Assembly: GCA_964454685.1 (NCBI GenBank)
Contig: CAYVTZ010000016.1
Coordinates: forward strand, 1-62,122
Source: CAYVTZ01 sp964454685
GTDB lineage: Bacteria; Bacillota; Clostridia; Christensenellales; Christensenellaceae
Reading direction: 5' to 3'
Length of the DNA: 62,122 nucleotides
A program made the position numbers and the translations under genes. The notes beneath the pieces were generated by a model, which saw nothing but the letters and a program-made list of their open reading frames with translations, was not told the DNA's origin and ran no database searches. Positions within the stretch are counted from its first letter, which is position 1, and every line of letters starts with the position of its first letter. Positions 42,438 through 52,400 of this stretch are shown here, piece by piece.

Positions 42438-44513
42438 ATGCAAAATTTTTATCGTAAAGTTGTCAAACATCGAAAGATCATTTTGGTTGTCTTTGTCCTA
42501 TGCGCGGTAGTTTGCGCGATGTGCCAGCCGTTTGTTTCGGTCAATTACGAAATGAATGATTATTTGCCGGAGGATACAGCCTCCACCGTGTCCCTCAACG
42601 TAATGGAGGCGGAGTTTGACACGGGAATCCCCAACGCGCGGGTGATGATTCGCGACGTATCTGTCCCGCAGGCTCTTACATACAAAGAGCGCCTTCTTTC
42701 CATAGACGGCGTTACCGACGTCATCTGGCTTGATGACGCCGAGGATATCGAAACGCCCATCGCGACGATGGATACCGAAACTGTGGAAAGCTATTATAAA
42801 GATCACACGGCACTTTTTACGGTTACATTGGAACAGGACGAGCGAATGACGGAAACAGTTGATGAAATCCGCAGTGTGATCGGAGATGAGAATGCGATGA
42901 CCGGCAGCGCCGTTTCCACCGCCGTCGCGACGGCAAGCACTGTTTCGGAAGTATCCAAGATCGCCAGAATCGCCGTGATTTTTGTGCTGGCTGTCCTGCT
43001 GCTGACGACGACCTCATGGCTGGAGCCATTGATCGTTCTCGGAAGTTTGGGGATCGCGATATTGATCAATGCGGGCTCCAATCTGATGTTTGGCGAAATA
43101 TCCTTTGTTACGAACGCGGCGAGCAATATTTTGCAGCTTGCGGTATCTCTCGACTATTCTGTGTTTCTGCTGCATCGTTTTGCAGAATGCCGTGAGCAGT
43201 ATGCCGACCCGAAGGAAGCCATGGTGCAGGCATTGTGTAAATCCACCTCGTCTATTCTATCGAGTGGTCTTACCACGGTGATCGGATTTCTCGCTTTGTG
43301 CCTGATGCAGTTTCAGATTGGGCCTGACCTTGGTCTGGCGTTGGCAAAAGGGATCGCAATCAGCCTGATTACCGTATTTGTTTTGTCGCCCTGCCTGATT
43401 CTGTGCACTTATAAGCTGATCGACAAAACTCGCCACAAATCATTTGTGCCGGATTTTCGGGGATTTGGAAAAGTCGTGTGCCGTATCATGGTGCCGCTTG
43501 CGTGTATATTCGCGCTGTTGATCCTTCCCGCTTATCTTGCCTCGAACAGCAACCAATACTATTACGGCTCGTCCAACATTTTTGGTCTGGAAACACAGTT
43601 GGGGGCAGATGCCAAAGCAGTGGAAGATACTTTTGGGCAAAGCGACACTTATGTTTTGATGGCGCCTAAGGGCAGCACTGCGAACGAAAAGCAGCTTTCG
43701 GATGAACTGCACGGGCTGGACAATGTTACAGGCATTATCTCTTATGCGGACAGCGCAGGACCTGAGGTGCCGACCGAATATGTGGACAGCAGTACGCTTT
43801 CAAAGCTGATATCGGAACATTACAGCCGTTTGGTGATCTCTGTGAGTACGGACTATGAAGGAGAGGAAGCGTTTTCGCTGGTAGAAAAAATCCGTGACAC
43901 CGCAAACAAATATTATCCGGATTCCTATTATCTTGCGGGCGAAGGCGTCAGCACCTATGACCTGATGAATACGATCACCTCGGATATGGTAAAAGTCAAT
44001 TTGATTGCAATTGCTGCGGTGTTTGTGGTGCTGCTGTTTGCAATGAAATCGATCTCGATTCCCATACTGCTTGTTTTGGCGATTGAAACGGCAATCTGGG
44101 TCAACCTGTCTATCCCTTATTTTTCGGGCAGCACGGTATTTTATATTTCCTACCTGCTCATCAGCTCGATCCAGCTTGGGGCGACGGTGGATTACGCAAT
44201 CCTGTTTACGGACCGCTACAAGGACTTTAGGCGAAGTATGGGAAAAAAGGAAGCCATCAAAAATACGGTTTCAGCGTGCACGGTATCGATTCTTACATCG
44301 GGCAGCGTACTCACAGCGGTAGGTTTCCTGCTGGGCATGATTTCAACGCATGGGGTTTTATCACAACTGGGATATTTTCTCGGCTATGGCACACTGTGTT
44401 CCCTGATCGTGGTGATGTTTGCCCTTCCGGGGCTGCTATATATCTTTGACGGATGGATCAATAAAACAACACGTCAAGCAAATTTTTTAAAGGAACGAGG
44501 TTCAAGCAAATGA
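42438..44513 (+). CDS. MMPL/RND-superfamily transporter
   Basis: The 691-residue protein is a two-fold repeat. Each half has one helix (about 15-35 and 345-370), a large extracytoplasmic domain, and a block of five helices (about 175-330 and 505-680). MMPL signatures include SLDYSVFLLHRFAE and LGATVDYAILFTDRYKD with paired membrane Asp/Tyr. These transporters use the proton gradient to export lipids or amphiphiles. AAAGGAG precedes the start; the stop overlaps the secreted heptad-repeat gene (ATGA). The cargo is unknown. Confidence 0.93.
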   Translation: MQNFYRKVVKHRKIILVVFVLCAVVCAMCQPFVSVNYEMNDYLPEDTASTVSLNVMEAEFDTGIPNARVMIRDVSVPQALTYKERLLSIDGVTDVIWLDDAEDIETPIATMDTETVESYYKDHTALFTVTLEQDERMTETVDEIRSVIGDENAMTGSAVSTAVATASTVSEVSKIARIAVIFVLAVLLLTTTSWLEPLIVLGSLGIAILINAGSNLMFGEISFVTNAASNILQLAVSLDYSVFLLHRFAECREQYADPKEAMVQALCKSTSSILSSGLTTVIGFLALCLMQFQIGPDLGLALAKGIAISLITVFVLSPCLILCTYKLIDKTRHKSFVPDFRGFGKVVCRIMVPLACIFALLILPAYLASNSNQYYYGSSNIFGLETQLGADAKAVEDTFGQSDTYVLMAPKGSTANEKQLSDELHGLDNVTGIISYADSAGPEVPTEYVDSSTLSKLISEHYSRLVISVSTDYEGEEAFSLVEKIRDTANKYYPDSYYLAGEGVSTYDLMNTITSDMVKVNLIAIAAVFVVLLFAMKSISIPILLVLAIETAIWVNLSIPYFSGSTVFYISYLLISSIQLGATVDYAILFTDRYKDFRRSMGKKEAIKNTVSACTVSILTSGSVLTAVGFLLGMISTHGVLSQLGYFLGYGTLCSLIVVMFALPGLLYIFDGWINKTTRQANFLKERGSSK

Positions 44514-46489
44514 AAAAGGATACAAAGTGGCTGGCTGCCTTGCTGGCAGTAATGATGGTTTTAGGAGTGGCTTCGAGTGCATTTGCAGGAGCGATTCCCA
44601 GTGAGAAGGAAGAGGTGGTTTATGCCACCGCAAATGGAAACGGCGCTGTAAACGGCATTTATGTGGTGAACCGTTTTGCGGGCGGGGAGATCACCGACTA
44701 TGGCGATTATACCGAAGTCAGCATGTTGACCTCGGAAGTACCCATCAGCAAAAACGGTGATTGTATCATGTTTGTTGATCCGGCCGGTAGTGCGTCTTAT
44801 CAAGGTATCATGGACGCATCCACTCCGCTTCCATGGAATATATCGATTCGCTATTATTTGGACGGAAAAGAATATTCCCCCAAAGAAATTGCAGGGAAAA
44901 GTGGAAAGCTGGAGATGCGTTTTCAAGTCGCCAAAAACGAAGCGTGTAAGGAAACCTTCTTTGAGGATTACGCATTGCAGGCAACCTTCCTGCTGGATTC
45001 GGGTAAGTGCACAAATATTGCAGCTCCGGATGCCACCGTTGCGAATGTAGGCAGCAAGAAACAGCTTGCGTACACGATGCTGCCCGGAAAGGGGATTGAT
45101 ACGGTTATTACAGCAGATGCAAAGGATTTTGAGATGGACGCCGTTATGATCAACGGCATTCGGTTGAGTTTGGATGTGGATTTTGACGATCAAGAGTTGA
45201 TGGATGAAATAGGAAAATTGATCGACGCTACCGTTCAGATTGATGACGGCGCAATTTCTCTCATGAAAGGAACACGAGAGCTTAAAAGCGGCGGCTCCGG
45301 TGTTTCGAGCGGTGCGGAGGCGCTTGAGAATGGGGCAGACAGTTTGAACCGTGGCATATTGGATCTGCAAGCGGGGATTGCTTCGGTACAGGACGGTTTG
45401 AATCAACTGAATACGCAATCAGGCGCGTTGACGGAAGGCTCCTCTAAAATGAAGGAGGCGTTGTCACAAATACAGACGGCGCTGCAATCTGTATCGGTTT
45501 CATCCGAGCAAATCTCTGCGCTTGTGGAAGCTTCCGCGGCGATCAAAGAGGGAATGAATCAGTTGCTTGACGGAGCCGCGGGTTTGCAAGGTGCGCTCAG
45601 CTACGCACAGTATCAGAGTACGATGGCTCAAAACGGCTTGGATCTGAATGCGTTGAGAGGGGGAAACGCGCAGGCCGCTTCGGAGATTGGAGGACAGATC
45701 GCTTCGATACAGGCTATCATTAGCACGCTGGATGAATCCGATCCGGCGCAGGCCGCACAGGCCGAGCAGCTGCGGGGACAAATAGGCCAGCTTGAAACCG
45801 TGTCAACGCTGTTGCAGGCCAACAATGCTGCAATCGGCGGAACGGAAAGTTATTTCAACGGGATTGCCGGGGGAGCGGACAGCCTGTCTGCCGGTATATC
45901 AACCATGCAAACGCAATATGCGGCGTTTGATGCGGCGATTTCGGAATTGGCTGCGACGCTGACGGGCATGCTTTCCAAGCTGACAGAGCTTTCCGGCGGT
46001 GTGAACCAGATCGTGACAGAGTACGACAAACTGGACAGCGGGCTTCGCGCATATTTTGACGGCGTAGCACAGCTTGCGGGCGGATACGTGCAGGTTGTGA
46101 ATGGAGTGTCCGCTTTGTCCGCAGGGAGCAAGGAGTTGCAGGAGGGCGCCGGGACTTTGAACGCGGGAACCAAGAGCCTTTATGACGGGCTCATTACACT
46201 ATGCGATGGAACGTCTGAACTTGCCGGCGGCACAAATGAGATGCGGGAGCAGGTTTCGGGTATGGATGCCACTACGGATGAAAAGATCAACGAGGCTCTG
46301 TCTGCGATAGAGGGCGGCGACGCCGAGACAAAATCGTTTGTATCAAACAAAAATACGAACATTACGTCCGTACAATTTGCAATCAAGACGGAAACGATTG
46401 CAATACCGGTGCCGGATAGTCCCGAAGTAATGCGCGTGGCAGAAACCACACTTTGGCAAAAATTCCTGAAACTTTTTGGGATGCAGTAA
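44510..46489 (+). CDS. Secreted heptad-repeat (Pip/YhgE-like coiled-coil) protein of the MMPL operon
   Basis: The 659-residue protein has a signal peptide (core 7-24, cleavage after AFA at 26). A beta-rich N-terminal domain (27-250) is followed by a long region of Leu/Gly heptads of the G-x-x-x-L type (GAEALENGADSLNRG, AGSKELQEGAGTLNAG; about 255-600). The C-terminus is an amphipathic WQKFLKLFGMQ. Similar repeats occur in the YhgE/Pip outer domains and type VII-associated proteins. Co-translation with the MMPL exporter suggests a periplasm-equivalent partner that bridges pump and wall. No enzyme motif is visible. Confidence 0.85.
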   Translation: MKKDTKWLAALLAVMMVLGVASSAFAGAIPSEKEEVVYATANGNGAVNGIYVVNRFAGGEITDYGDYTEVSMLTSEVPISKNGDCIMFVDPAGSASYQGIMDASTPLPWNISIRYYLDGKEYSPKEIAGKSGKLEMRFQVAKNEACKETFFEDYALQATFLLDSGKCTNIAAPDATVANVGSKKQLAYTMLPGKGIDTVITADAKDFEMDAVMINGIRLSLDVDFDDQELMDEIGKLIDATVQIDDGAISLMKGTRELKSGGSGVSSGAEALENGADSLNRGILDLQAGIASVQDGLNQLNTQSGALTEGSSKMKEALSQIQTALQSVSVSSEQISALVEASAAIKEGMNQLLDGAAGLQGALSYAQYQSTMAQNGLDLNALRGGNAQAASEIGGQIASIQAIISTLDESDPAQAAQAEQLRGQIGQLETVSTLLQANNAAIGGTESYFNGIAGGADSLSAGISTMQTQYAAFDAAISELAATLTGMLSKLTELSGGVNQIVTEYDKLDSGLRAYFDGVAQLAGGYVQVVNGVSALSAGSKELQEGAGTLNAGTKSLYDGLITLCDGTSELAGGTNEMREQVSGMDATTDEKINEALSAIEGGDAETKSFVSNKNTNITSVQFAIKTETIAIPVPDSPEVMRVAETTLWQKFLKLFGMQ

Positions 46490-46495
46490 AGACGG

Positions 46496-46575
46496 GATAC
46501 AGAAAGGCGCTTCTTTTGACATCTGATATCGACGCATTGATATGCGATATCAAGCAAAGGGGGCGCCTTTTGCTT
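46496..46575. terminator. Long imperfect hairpin after the MMPL operon
   Basis: AAAGGCGC (46503) pairs with GCGCCTTT (46562), and inside it TGATATCG pairs with CGATATCA. The outer stem is followed by TTTTGC on the plus strand and, read the other way, by TTTCTG. It may act as a terminator between the operon and the convergent tRNA gene. Confidence 0.5.
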
Positions 46576-46671
46576 GCGCTCAAATATTTCGCAGTTAAGA
46601 CGGAAATGGTACGACACTTTCTCCAATACATCAAAAAAACCATCCCACGCATTGCATACGCGAAATGGTTT

Positions 46672-46748
46672 TGGTGTGCCCGAAGGGATTCGAACCCCCG
46701 ACCTTTTGATTCGTAGTCAAACACTCTATCCAGCTGAGCTACGAGCAC
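46672..46748 (-). tRNA. tRNA-Arg(ACG)
   Basis: On the minus strand GTGCTCG pairs with CGGGCAC (one G-U), the D arm has AGCTCAGCTGGATAGAG, the anticodon arm is TTTGA-CTACGAA-TCAAA (anticodon ACG), and the T loop is TTCGAAT. The discriminator is A and CCA is encoded. All arms are complete, with no intron. ACG is read as ICG after deamination, serving CGN codons. Confidence 0.95.
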
Positions 46749-46948
46749 ATTTTTGATTGCTCAATTATTATACGATAATCACGCTGCAAAGTCAAATCAT
46801 TTTTCGTTTTTTTTGATGTTTTTCTAATGCGCCGCTTTGTGCAGGAGCCGTCATGTGTTTTTGCATCGCCGGGCACACGAAAACAACGCGCAAACACAAG
46901 ACCCGCGCATAAAAAGTATGGTTGAATGGATGTGCGGAGCTGCCTTGA

Positions 46949-47494
46949 TCATGCTTCCGCCGATGATGCGGAAGCTGCGGATTCGCTGCCGCCTGAGCCG
47001 GCATCGCCGCTTAGTGCCTTCATCATTTCGTTTGCTTTGTCGATTTGTTTTTGAATGGATTCGACATCGCCTTCACCGCTCCAATCCTCTTCCGCAATGC
47101 TTTTGGGATTTTTCTCCTGACGCTCTTTGTGCATTCTCATCATTTCCGCCTTATGCAGCAGATCGGGAAATTTTTCTGCTAAAAACCGGCGATCATTCTT
47201 GTTGACGCTTTCTCCCGTCATGATGCGCAGCGCAATGCGCAGGGCTTTGCTGAAATCCTCATAAGGATTCCCTGCTGTCTTGGTCTGTTTGAGTTGCTCC
47301 AACGCCTGGGTATACCGGCTGATTTTTTCCATCATGACGGAATCGTCATTTTTTGTGAGCTGCACTTCATAATCCTGCTCTGCGGGGGGCGGCGCGGTTT
47401 GCGCCGTGCGAATGCGGGATTTGCCAGATTTGCCGAACTCCATTGGTTTTGCGAATTCGATTTTTGGTTGTTGCCGCTGAATGTTACGTTCCAT
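46949..47494 (-). CDS. Hypothetical cytoplasmic charged helical protein
   Basis: The 181-residue protein is hydrophilic, with no signal or membrane helix. Residues ~55-130 form a likely helical core (SRYTQALEQLKQTK, DFSKALRIALRIMTGESV, NDRRFLAEKFPDLLHKAEMMRMH). The C-terminus is a Gly/Ser/Ala tail. No family is recognised. GGAGGCGAGG before the start at 47494 is convincing. It follows the PTS-IIC-like gene on the minus strand, separated by that gene's terminator. Confidence 0.7.
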   Translation of the reverse strand: MERNIQRQQPKIEFAKPMEFGKSGKSRIRTAQTAPPPAEQDYEVQLTKNDDSVMMEKISRYTQALEQLKQTKTAGNPYEDFSKALRIALRIMTGESVNKNDRRFLAEKFPDLLHKAEMMRMHKERQEKNPKSIAEEDWSGEGDVESIQKQIDKANEMMKALSGDAGSGGSESAASASSAEA

Positions 47495-47645
47495 ATTCCT
47501 CGCCTCCTGCCTGAGACCGATTGAAGGCTTCATAAGCGTGACCTATTTGCATTCAATCGCTCCGTTGAATCCCTGAAACCGGATCCATCCGGTCTTACTT
47601 ATTCTATCGTATGATCTGGTTGTTTTTTTTAGTGTTTTGCTGTAT

Positions 47646-47680
47646 AAAAAAAGCAGGCGAGCCGCGGGGGCTTCGCCTGC
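47646..47680 (-). terminator. Terminator of the PTS-IIC-like gene
   Basis: On the minus strand GCAGGCGA and TCGCCTGC pair around a GC-rich loop, followed by seven T. It lies ten bases after the stop codon. Confidence 0.88.
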
Positions 47681-47689
47681 CGATGAAGG

Positions 47690-48712
47690 TTATTTCATAA
47701 GATTGAGCATTAGATCCTGCGGACGTATCCAGCCGATTTTGCGCAGGATTGAGGCGAAGATCAGTGTGAGCACGGCGGGGAGTATGAAGTGCACCAGTGC
47801 GATCTGCAAAAACAGGAGGCCCGGTGGCACACTGCCGCTCATGGCTGCCCACGCGCCGAATTGACCGACCAGACCGGAAGTACCCATGCCCGCGCCGGTT
47901 GACGTGTTGGTCATATGGAATACGACGGTAGAGAGAGGGCCGACGATTGCCGAGGCGAGGATGGGTGGAATCCAGATTTGCGGACGACGCACGATGTTTG
48001 GCACTTGCAGCATAGAGGTACCCAGCCCTTGCGCAATGAAGCCACCCCAGCCGTTTTCTTTGAAGCTCATGACGGCAAAGCCGATCATATTGGCGCAGCA
48101 GCCCGCGACAGCGGCGCCCGCGGCAAGCCCGTCGATCCCCATCATAATACACAATGCTGCGGAGCTGATGGGAGCGGTAAGCGCCATGCCCACCAAGACG
48201 GCCACTGTAATGCCCATAGGAATGGGGGAAAGCACGGTTGCGGCATTGATGACGCTGCCCAGCCATGTCATAAAACTGCCCAGTGGAGGCCCGACCAGCA
48301 GCCCGACCACACCGCCTACGATGATGGTGACAAGCGGCGTGACGATGATGTCCACCGGTGTCTTGCCGGCGACCAGCTTCCCGATTTCCACGCTGACGAT
48401 GGCGGCGACATAGGTGCCGACCGGACCGCCGAGCAGATAGCCAAAGGCTCCGGTGGCGGCGCAGGAAAACATAACCAATGGTTTTGCATGAAGTCCGTAT
48501 GCAATGGCAACGCCGATTGCCGCACCGATGACGGGAGACTTTGCATTGAGCACCTCGGAGAACTGTGCCATAAAACCAAGACCGGGAATGTTGGCGAGCT
48601 GTGAGATAATCAACCCGATGATGAGGCTGGAAAACAACCCCAGCGCCATCGCGCCAAGACCGTCAATGAACCAGCGTTTTGCGTAATACTTGATGGGTTC
48701 GGTTTTTTGCAT
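47690..48712 (-). CDS. PTS-system IIC-like membrane protein (PTS_EIIC_2 type)
   Basis: The 340-residue protein has about eight to ten hydrophobic helices, a conserved cytoplasmic start (YYAKRWFIDGLGAMALGLFSSL), and glycine-rich transport segments (SPVIGAAIGVAIAYGL, PISSAALCIMMGIDGLAAG, FHMTNTSTGAGMGTSGLVGQ). It resembles stand-alone PTS_EIIC_2 proteins, which are encoded without IIA/IIB partners; cargo and energy source are unknown. GGAGGT precedes ATG by ten bases and is itself inside a hairpin (48721-48752). Confidence 0.8.
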   Translation of the reverse strand: MQKTEPIKYYAKRWFIDGLGAMALGLFSSLIIGLIISQLANIPGLGFMAQFSEVLNAKSPVIGAAIGVAIAYGLHAKPLVMFSCAATGAFGYLLGGPVGTYVAAIVSVEIGKLVAGKTPVDIIVTPLVTIIVGGVVGLLVGPPLGSFMTWLGSVINAATVLSPIPMGITVAVLVGMALTAPISSAALCIMMGIDGLAAGAAVAGCCANMIGFAVMSFKENGWGGFIAQGLGTSMLQVPNIVRRPQIWIPPILASAIVGPLSTVVFHMTNTSTGAGMGTSGLVGQFGAWAAMSGSVPPGLLFLQIALVHFILPAVLTLIFASILRKIGWIRPQDLMLNLMK

Positions 48713-48720
48713 AAAAAAAA

Positions 48721-48826
48721 TACCTCCAAAAAAGAATCTTTTTAGGAAGGTAGTTTTTTAAGTGGTACGTATACCGACGGAAACAAACATTTCCCTTAAA
48801 AAATCATTGACTTGAATTACAATGAT
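48721..48826 (-). promoter_or_regulatory. Structured leader with Shine-Dalgarno-sequestering terminator-like hairpin
   Basis: Between the promoter and the PTS-IIC-like gene the minus-strand RNA can form four hairpins in order: ATCATTG/CAATGAT (48826-48803) followed by T; GGAAA/TTTCC (48794-48779); GGTATACGTACC (48775-48764); and a long stem (48752-48721). The long stem pairs TACCTTCC with GGAGGTA plus a T/A-rich extension and is followed directly by eight T and the ATG. The ribosome site is inside it, so folding would block translation, transcription, or both. No known riboswitch class was recognised. Confidence 0.55.
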
Positions 48827-48841
48827 GATCCTTCGCGTGAT

Positions 48842-48870
48842 AGAATATCATATTGTGAAAAAAAGGTCAA
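48842..48870 (-). promoter_or_regulatory. Promoter of the PTS-IIC-like gene
   Basis: On the minus strand TTGACC (48870-48865) and TATTCT (48847-48842) are separated by 17 bases. The start codon is about 130 bases downstream, leaving the structured leader. Confidence 0.72.
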
Positions 48871-48939
48871 GTTAAATTTTGAATGAATGAGCCTGTTTTT
48901 TGTTTGCGGTGCAGGGGAAGCACGCGCGGAGGGAAGCGT

Positions 48940-49383
48940 TTAAAGACTGCGCTGTTGATGCGCGGCTTTTGCCGACCTGCATGTGATGAAAAGGTGTCCG
49001 ACGGCAAACAGCGCACCGCAGATGATGAGCGGCCAACCCACAAGCAGGATGCCACTTAATATAAAAATGGCACTGGGAACGAGGGCAAGCAGCAATGCGA
49101 GGGACATGGTCTGCCGCTTCAAATAGAGCGCCCAAAAAACCCAATAGAGCAGAAACAGGATTGCCACGCTGATGATCCACGGAAAAAAGGGTTGGGCAGG
49201 AGAAGAAAAGCCGATGTTGATGATCAGAAAAAACATACAGCCGTATCTGCCGATCTGTTCAATGACCTGCATGAGCTTATGATCGCATGGGGCGGCATAG
49301 GGAACGACCTTGCGCGCATAGACGATGTTGGGTATCAGCATCAGCACGACGACGGCCAGCCCGTAAAGATTGAAAATGTTCAT
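48940..49383 (-). CDS. Integral membrane protein, unknown function
   Basis: The 147-residue protein has about four membrane helices (near 3-22, 46-66, 68-88 and 95-132, the last possibly two helices) and a Gln/Arg-rich C-terminus. No catalytic motif or known family is evident. AAGGAG before ATG at 49383 is strong. It lies between the PBP gene and the PTS-IIC-like gene, separate from each. Confidence 0.7.
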   Translation of the reverse strand: MNIFNLYGLAVVVLMLIPNIVYARKVVPYAAPCDHKLMQVIEQIGRYGCMFFLIINIGFSSPAQPFFPWIISVAILFLLYWVFWALYLKRQTMSLALLLALVPSAIFILSGILLVGWPLIICGALFAVGHLFITCRSAKAAHQQRSL

Positions 49384-49421
49384 GGTTTCTCCTTTTCATA
49401 TTCCGGATTTTTTGCTGAGCG

Positions 49422-49459
49422 AATAAAAACTCCCCCGCCTTTTTAAAAAGCGAGGGAAT
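49422..49459 (-). terminator. Terminator of the penicillin-binding-protein gene
   Basis: Read on the minus strand, TCCCTCGC-TTTTT and AAAAA-GGCGGGGGA pair with one bulge, followed by GTTTTTATT. It lies seven bases after the stop. Confidence 0.75.
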
Positions 49460-49465
49460 ATGCGT

Positions 49466-52400
49466 TTACTGCGCAGCAGCGAGGTCCTCCACTGCCGGGC
49501 CTTCAATCTCCGGCGGTTGCGTCTGCGTGGGAGTATTGGGAACTTCCGGTGTAACGGGAGCATTGGGGTCCGGCGGCGGCACCGGGTCTACCGCATACGC
49601 CCACAGGTGAATGTTGCAATATTCCGTCGGCGCTTGCGAGGAGACCTGACCCGTGCGCACATCAGTGCTGCGCGGATCTTGACCCGTTGCCTGCCAATAG
49701 TATGGTGAGGTATCCGGGAAGCTGGTTTGCTGCCGGATGGCATACTGATCGGGCGGGCAATAGCCCTCGTGGAACAGCATTTCGGAAGCGGCGCAGATTG
49801 CCGTTCCCTCACCGCCGGTACACCATGTGCAGGTCTCGGTCGGCACATCCTCCACGGCGATATAGTCCGTAAACTGCGCGGCGCAGGATGCAGAGGGAAG
49901 TTTGCCGGAATATTGGCAAATGGCGACTTGCGTCAAGCCCATCTGATCAGGCGTTTCCGCATAGAAGGGTTTGTCCGTTTTGCCTTCATGAATCTTCTGC
50001 ATATATTTTTTCCACAAAGGAGCGCTGACCTTCGTTGCGGATGAGCTGCCGGGCATGGAGATATAATCATCATGTCCGATCCAAAGCGCCGAGGTATAAT
50101 ATGGCGTCAGACCGGAGAAGAACACGCCTTTGTTGTCCACAACAGTACCTGTTTTGCCTGCGGTGGTCATGCCTTCCAGCCGCGCGCGGTGTCCTGTGCC
50201 TTCGCTGGAAGTTGCCTCGGTCAGGATATCCGTTAACAGCCATGCGGTGCTTGGCTTAAACACATTGCGTTTGATGCGCTCCGCTTCTGCATCGATGATG
50301 GTGCTGCCTGCGGAGTCCACAACCTTGGTAAAGGAGATGGGTTCCCAATATTCTCCGTACCGAGAGAAGGCGGAGTAGGCGCCAGCCATCTCGACCGGGC
50401 TGACGGTGGACTGTCCCATTGCAAGACCAACGGGCGTGGAGTTGATGTTTTCCTCCGACACGCCGAGGTTGCGCAGATATTCCACCGAGATAGACGGGCT
50501 GATGAGCTCCATCAACGTACGCCCCGCACTGATGTTCCATGACTTTACAATCGCGGTGCGGAAGGAAGCGGGACCGGGTGTGCCTTTGCTGGTCAAAGGA
50601 TGACCTTTTTCGGTGTCCCAGCCCTCGATAGGCACCTCGATATTAGCGACGGGTCCGCCCGCGCCATATCCATTGTCCATGGCCGGCCCGTAGACCGCAA
50701 TAGGCTTGATGGAAGAGCCGACCGGCATCTGGCCTTGATAAGCACGGTTGTACGTCAAGCGTTGCGTAGGCTCGTCACGCGAGCCGACGATGGCACGCAG
50801 ATAACCGGTTTCGTTTTCCATGACAACGGCAGCCGCCTGTGGCTGGGCGACTTCGATCTCGTTGCCCGCGTTATCTTTGAGAATCTTCACGTTATTGGCT
50901 TCCTTGCCAAAAGAAGGATAATCTTCATATTCGGACAGTGTTGACTGCACTGCCTTTTGAATTTCGGGATTGATGGTGGCATAGATTTTGTAGCCGCCGG
51001 CACGCATCTCTTTATCCACCTTCTGACGATTTTCCTTGGTATCATCCAAATTCTGGTCACGCAGCATGAAGGTTTGCACCTGATGCACCACATATTCTAC
51101 GAAATGCGGATACTGATACAACTCGATTGCCGGAGATTTTTCTAAAATGTTCATTTCCGCTTTCCATGTATCCAAATACCCGGGCTGTGAATAGACCTCA
51201 TACGGAATGCGCGCCTCGTTGAACTGCGCTTCCGAAATCATGCCCGCCCAATACATACGTTCCAAGATGATGTTGATACGGTCAATGAGACCTTTTTTCC
51301 CAAACAGGTATTGATCCTCTTTGCCGTTATAGGTGGCGGAGCGGGGATTCAGCTTGCTGGGATTTTGCGTGATTGCGGCAAGACAAGCCATTTCGCGCAG
51401 TGTAAGCTGGGAAAGCTCTTTGCCGAAATAGTCTTTTGCCGCTGCTTTGACGCCGTATACGATGCCGCCCAGCGGGATGGAATTGAGATATGCTTCTAAA
51501 ATCTCGTCTTTGGAATACTTCTTTTCCAGCTGTGTTGCAAGATACGCTTCCTGCAATTTACGCTTGTAGGAACGCTCGTTTGTCAACAGTTTATTTTTGA
51601 CGAGCTGCTGTGTGATGGTGCTGCCGCCTTCGACAGAACTGGAAGAAAGGTTGGAAACGAATGCGCCCAACAAGCGGCGATAGTCCACGCCGTCGTGATC
51701 TTTAAAACGGATGTCCTCAACGGCGATGATCGCATTTTGCAAATCCACGGGGATGGACTCCAATGGCGCCCATTCGCGGTTTTCCGAGCCATAGTAGGTG
51801 GCAAGCAGATTGCCGTCCAAATCATAGATGTTGGAACTGAGCGTTTGCTCCGCCAGCTTGCCGGTGTCCAGCTCCGGCGTGGTATCGAGATAAGTGTTGG
51901 CAACGCCGAACACCGTGCCGACCCCCATGGAAATGACGATAAAAATTACAGCGAACAGCACTTTTGCCGTGGTGAGGAACACCCCCACAAAGAAATTAGG
52001 CTTGGTGTCACGCGGCTTGAACAGCGTGCGGAAGGTGCGTCGTTTGCGAAAGAATGCGGGCAACTCCTGCGTATTGTGCAATGCTTCCTTTTGGGATAAG
52101 TCCATCGAAAAGCCATCGTCAAACACGACGGTTTCATCCTCGCCGGGCGTTGCGCTCTGCGGCGCTTTTTTGCTGCGGGAAAACATTCCGGCAAGCTTGG
52201 CAAAGCCGGATTGAATGGGCGAAACTTTGGAAGCGCCCGATGGGGTGTAAAGGGGCGCATCGTCCTGTATCGCGTCATATTCCTCGTAAGGATCGTAATT
52301 TTGATCTATTGGTGTAAGATGTTCCCGCTCGTCATAGACCGGGAACGGGTCGCCTGCGCGATCCATGCGCTGCCCATAGCGCGGATTGGCATGTTGATAG

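Noticed and set aside
46453..46748. Open frames on both strands reading through the tRNA-Arg region
   Set aside because: Their ends translate the tRNA itself (RRDSNPRPF-type and FESLRAH-type strings), a well-known artefact of tRNA genes.
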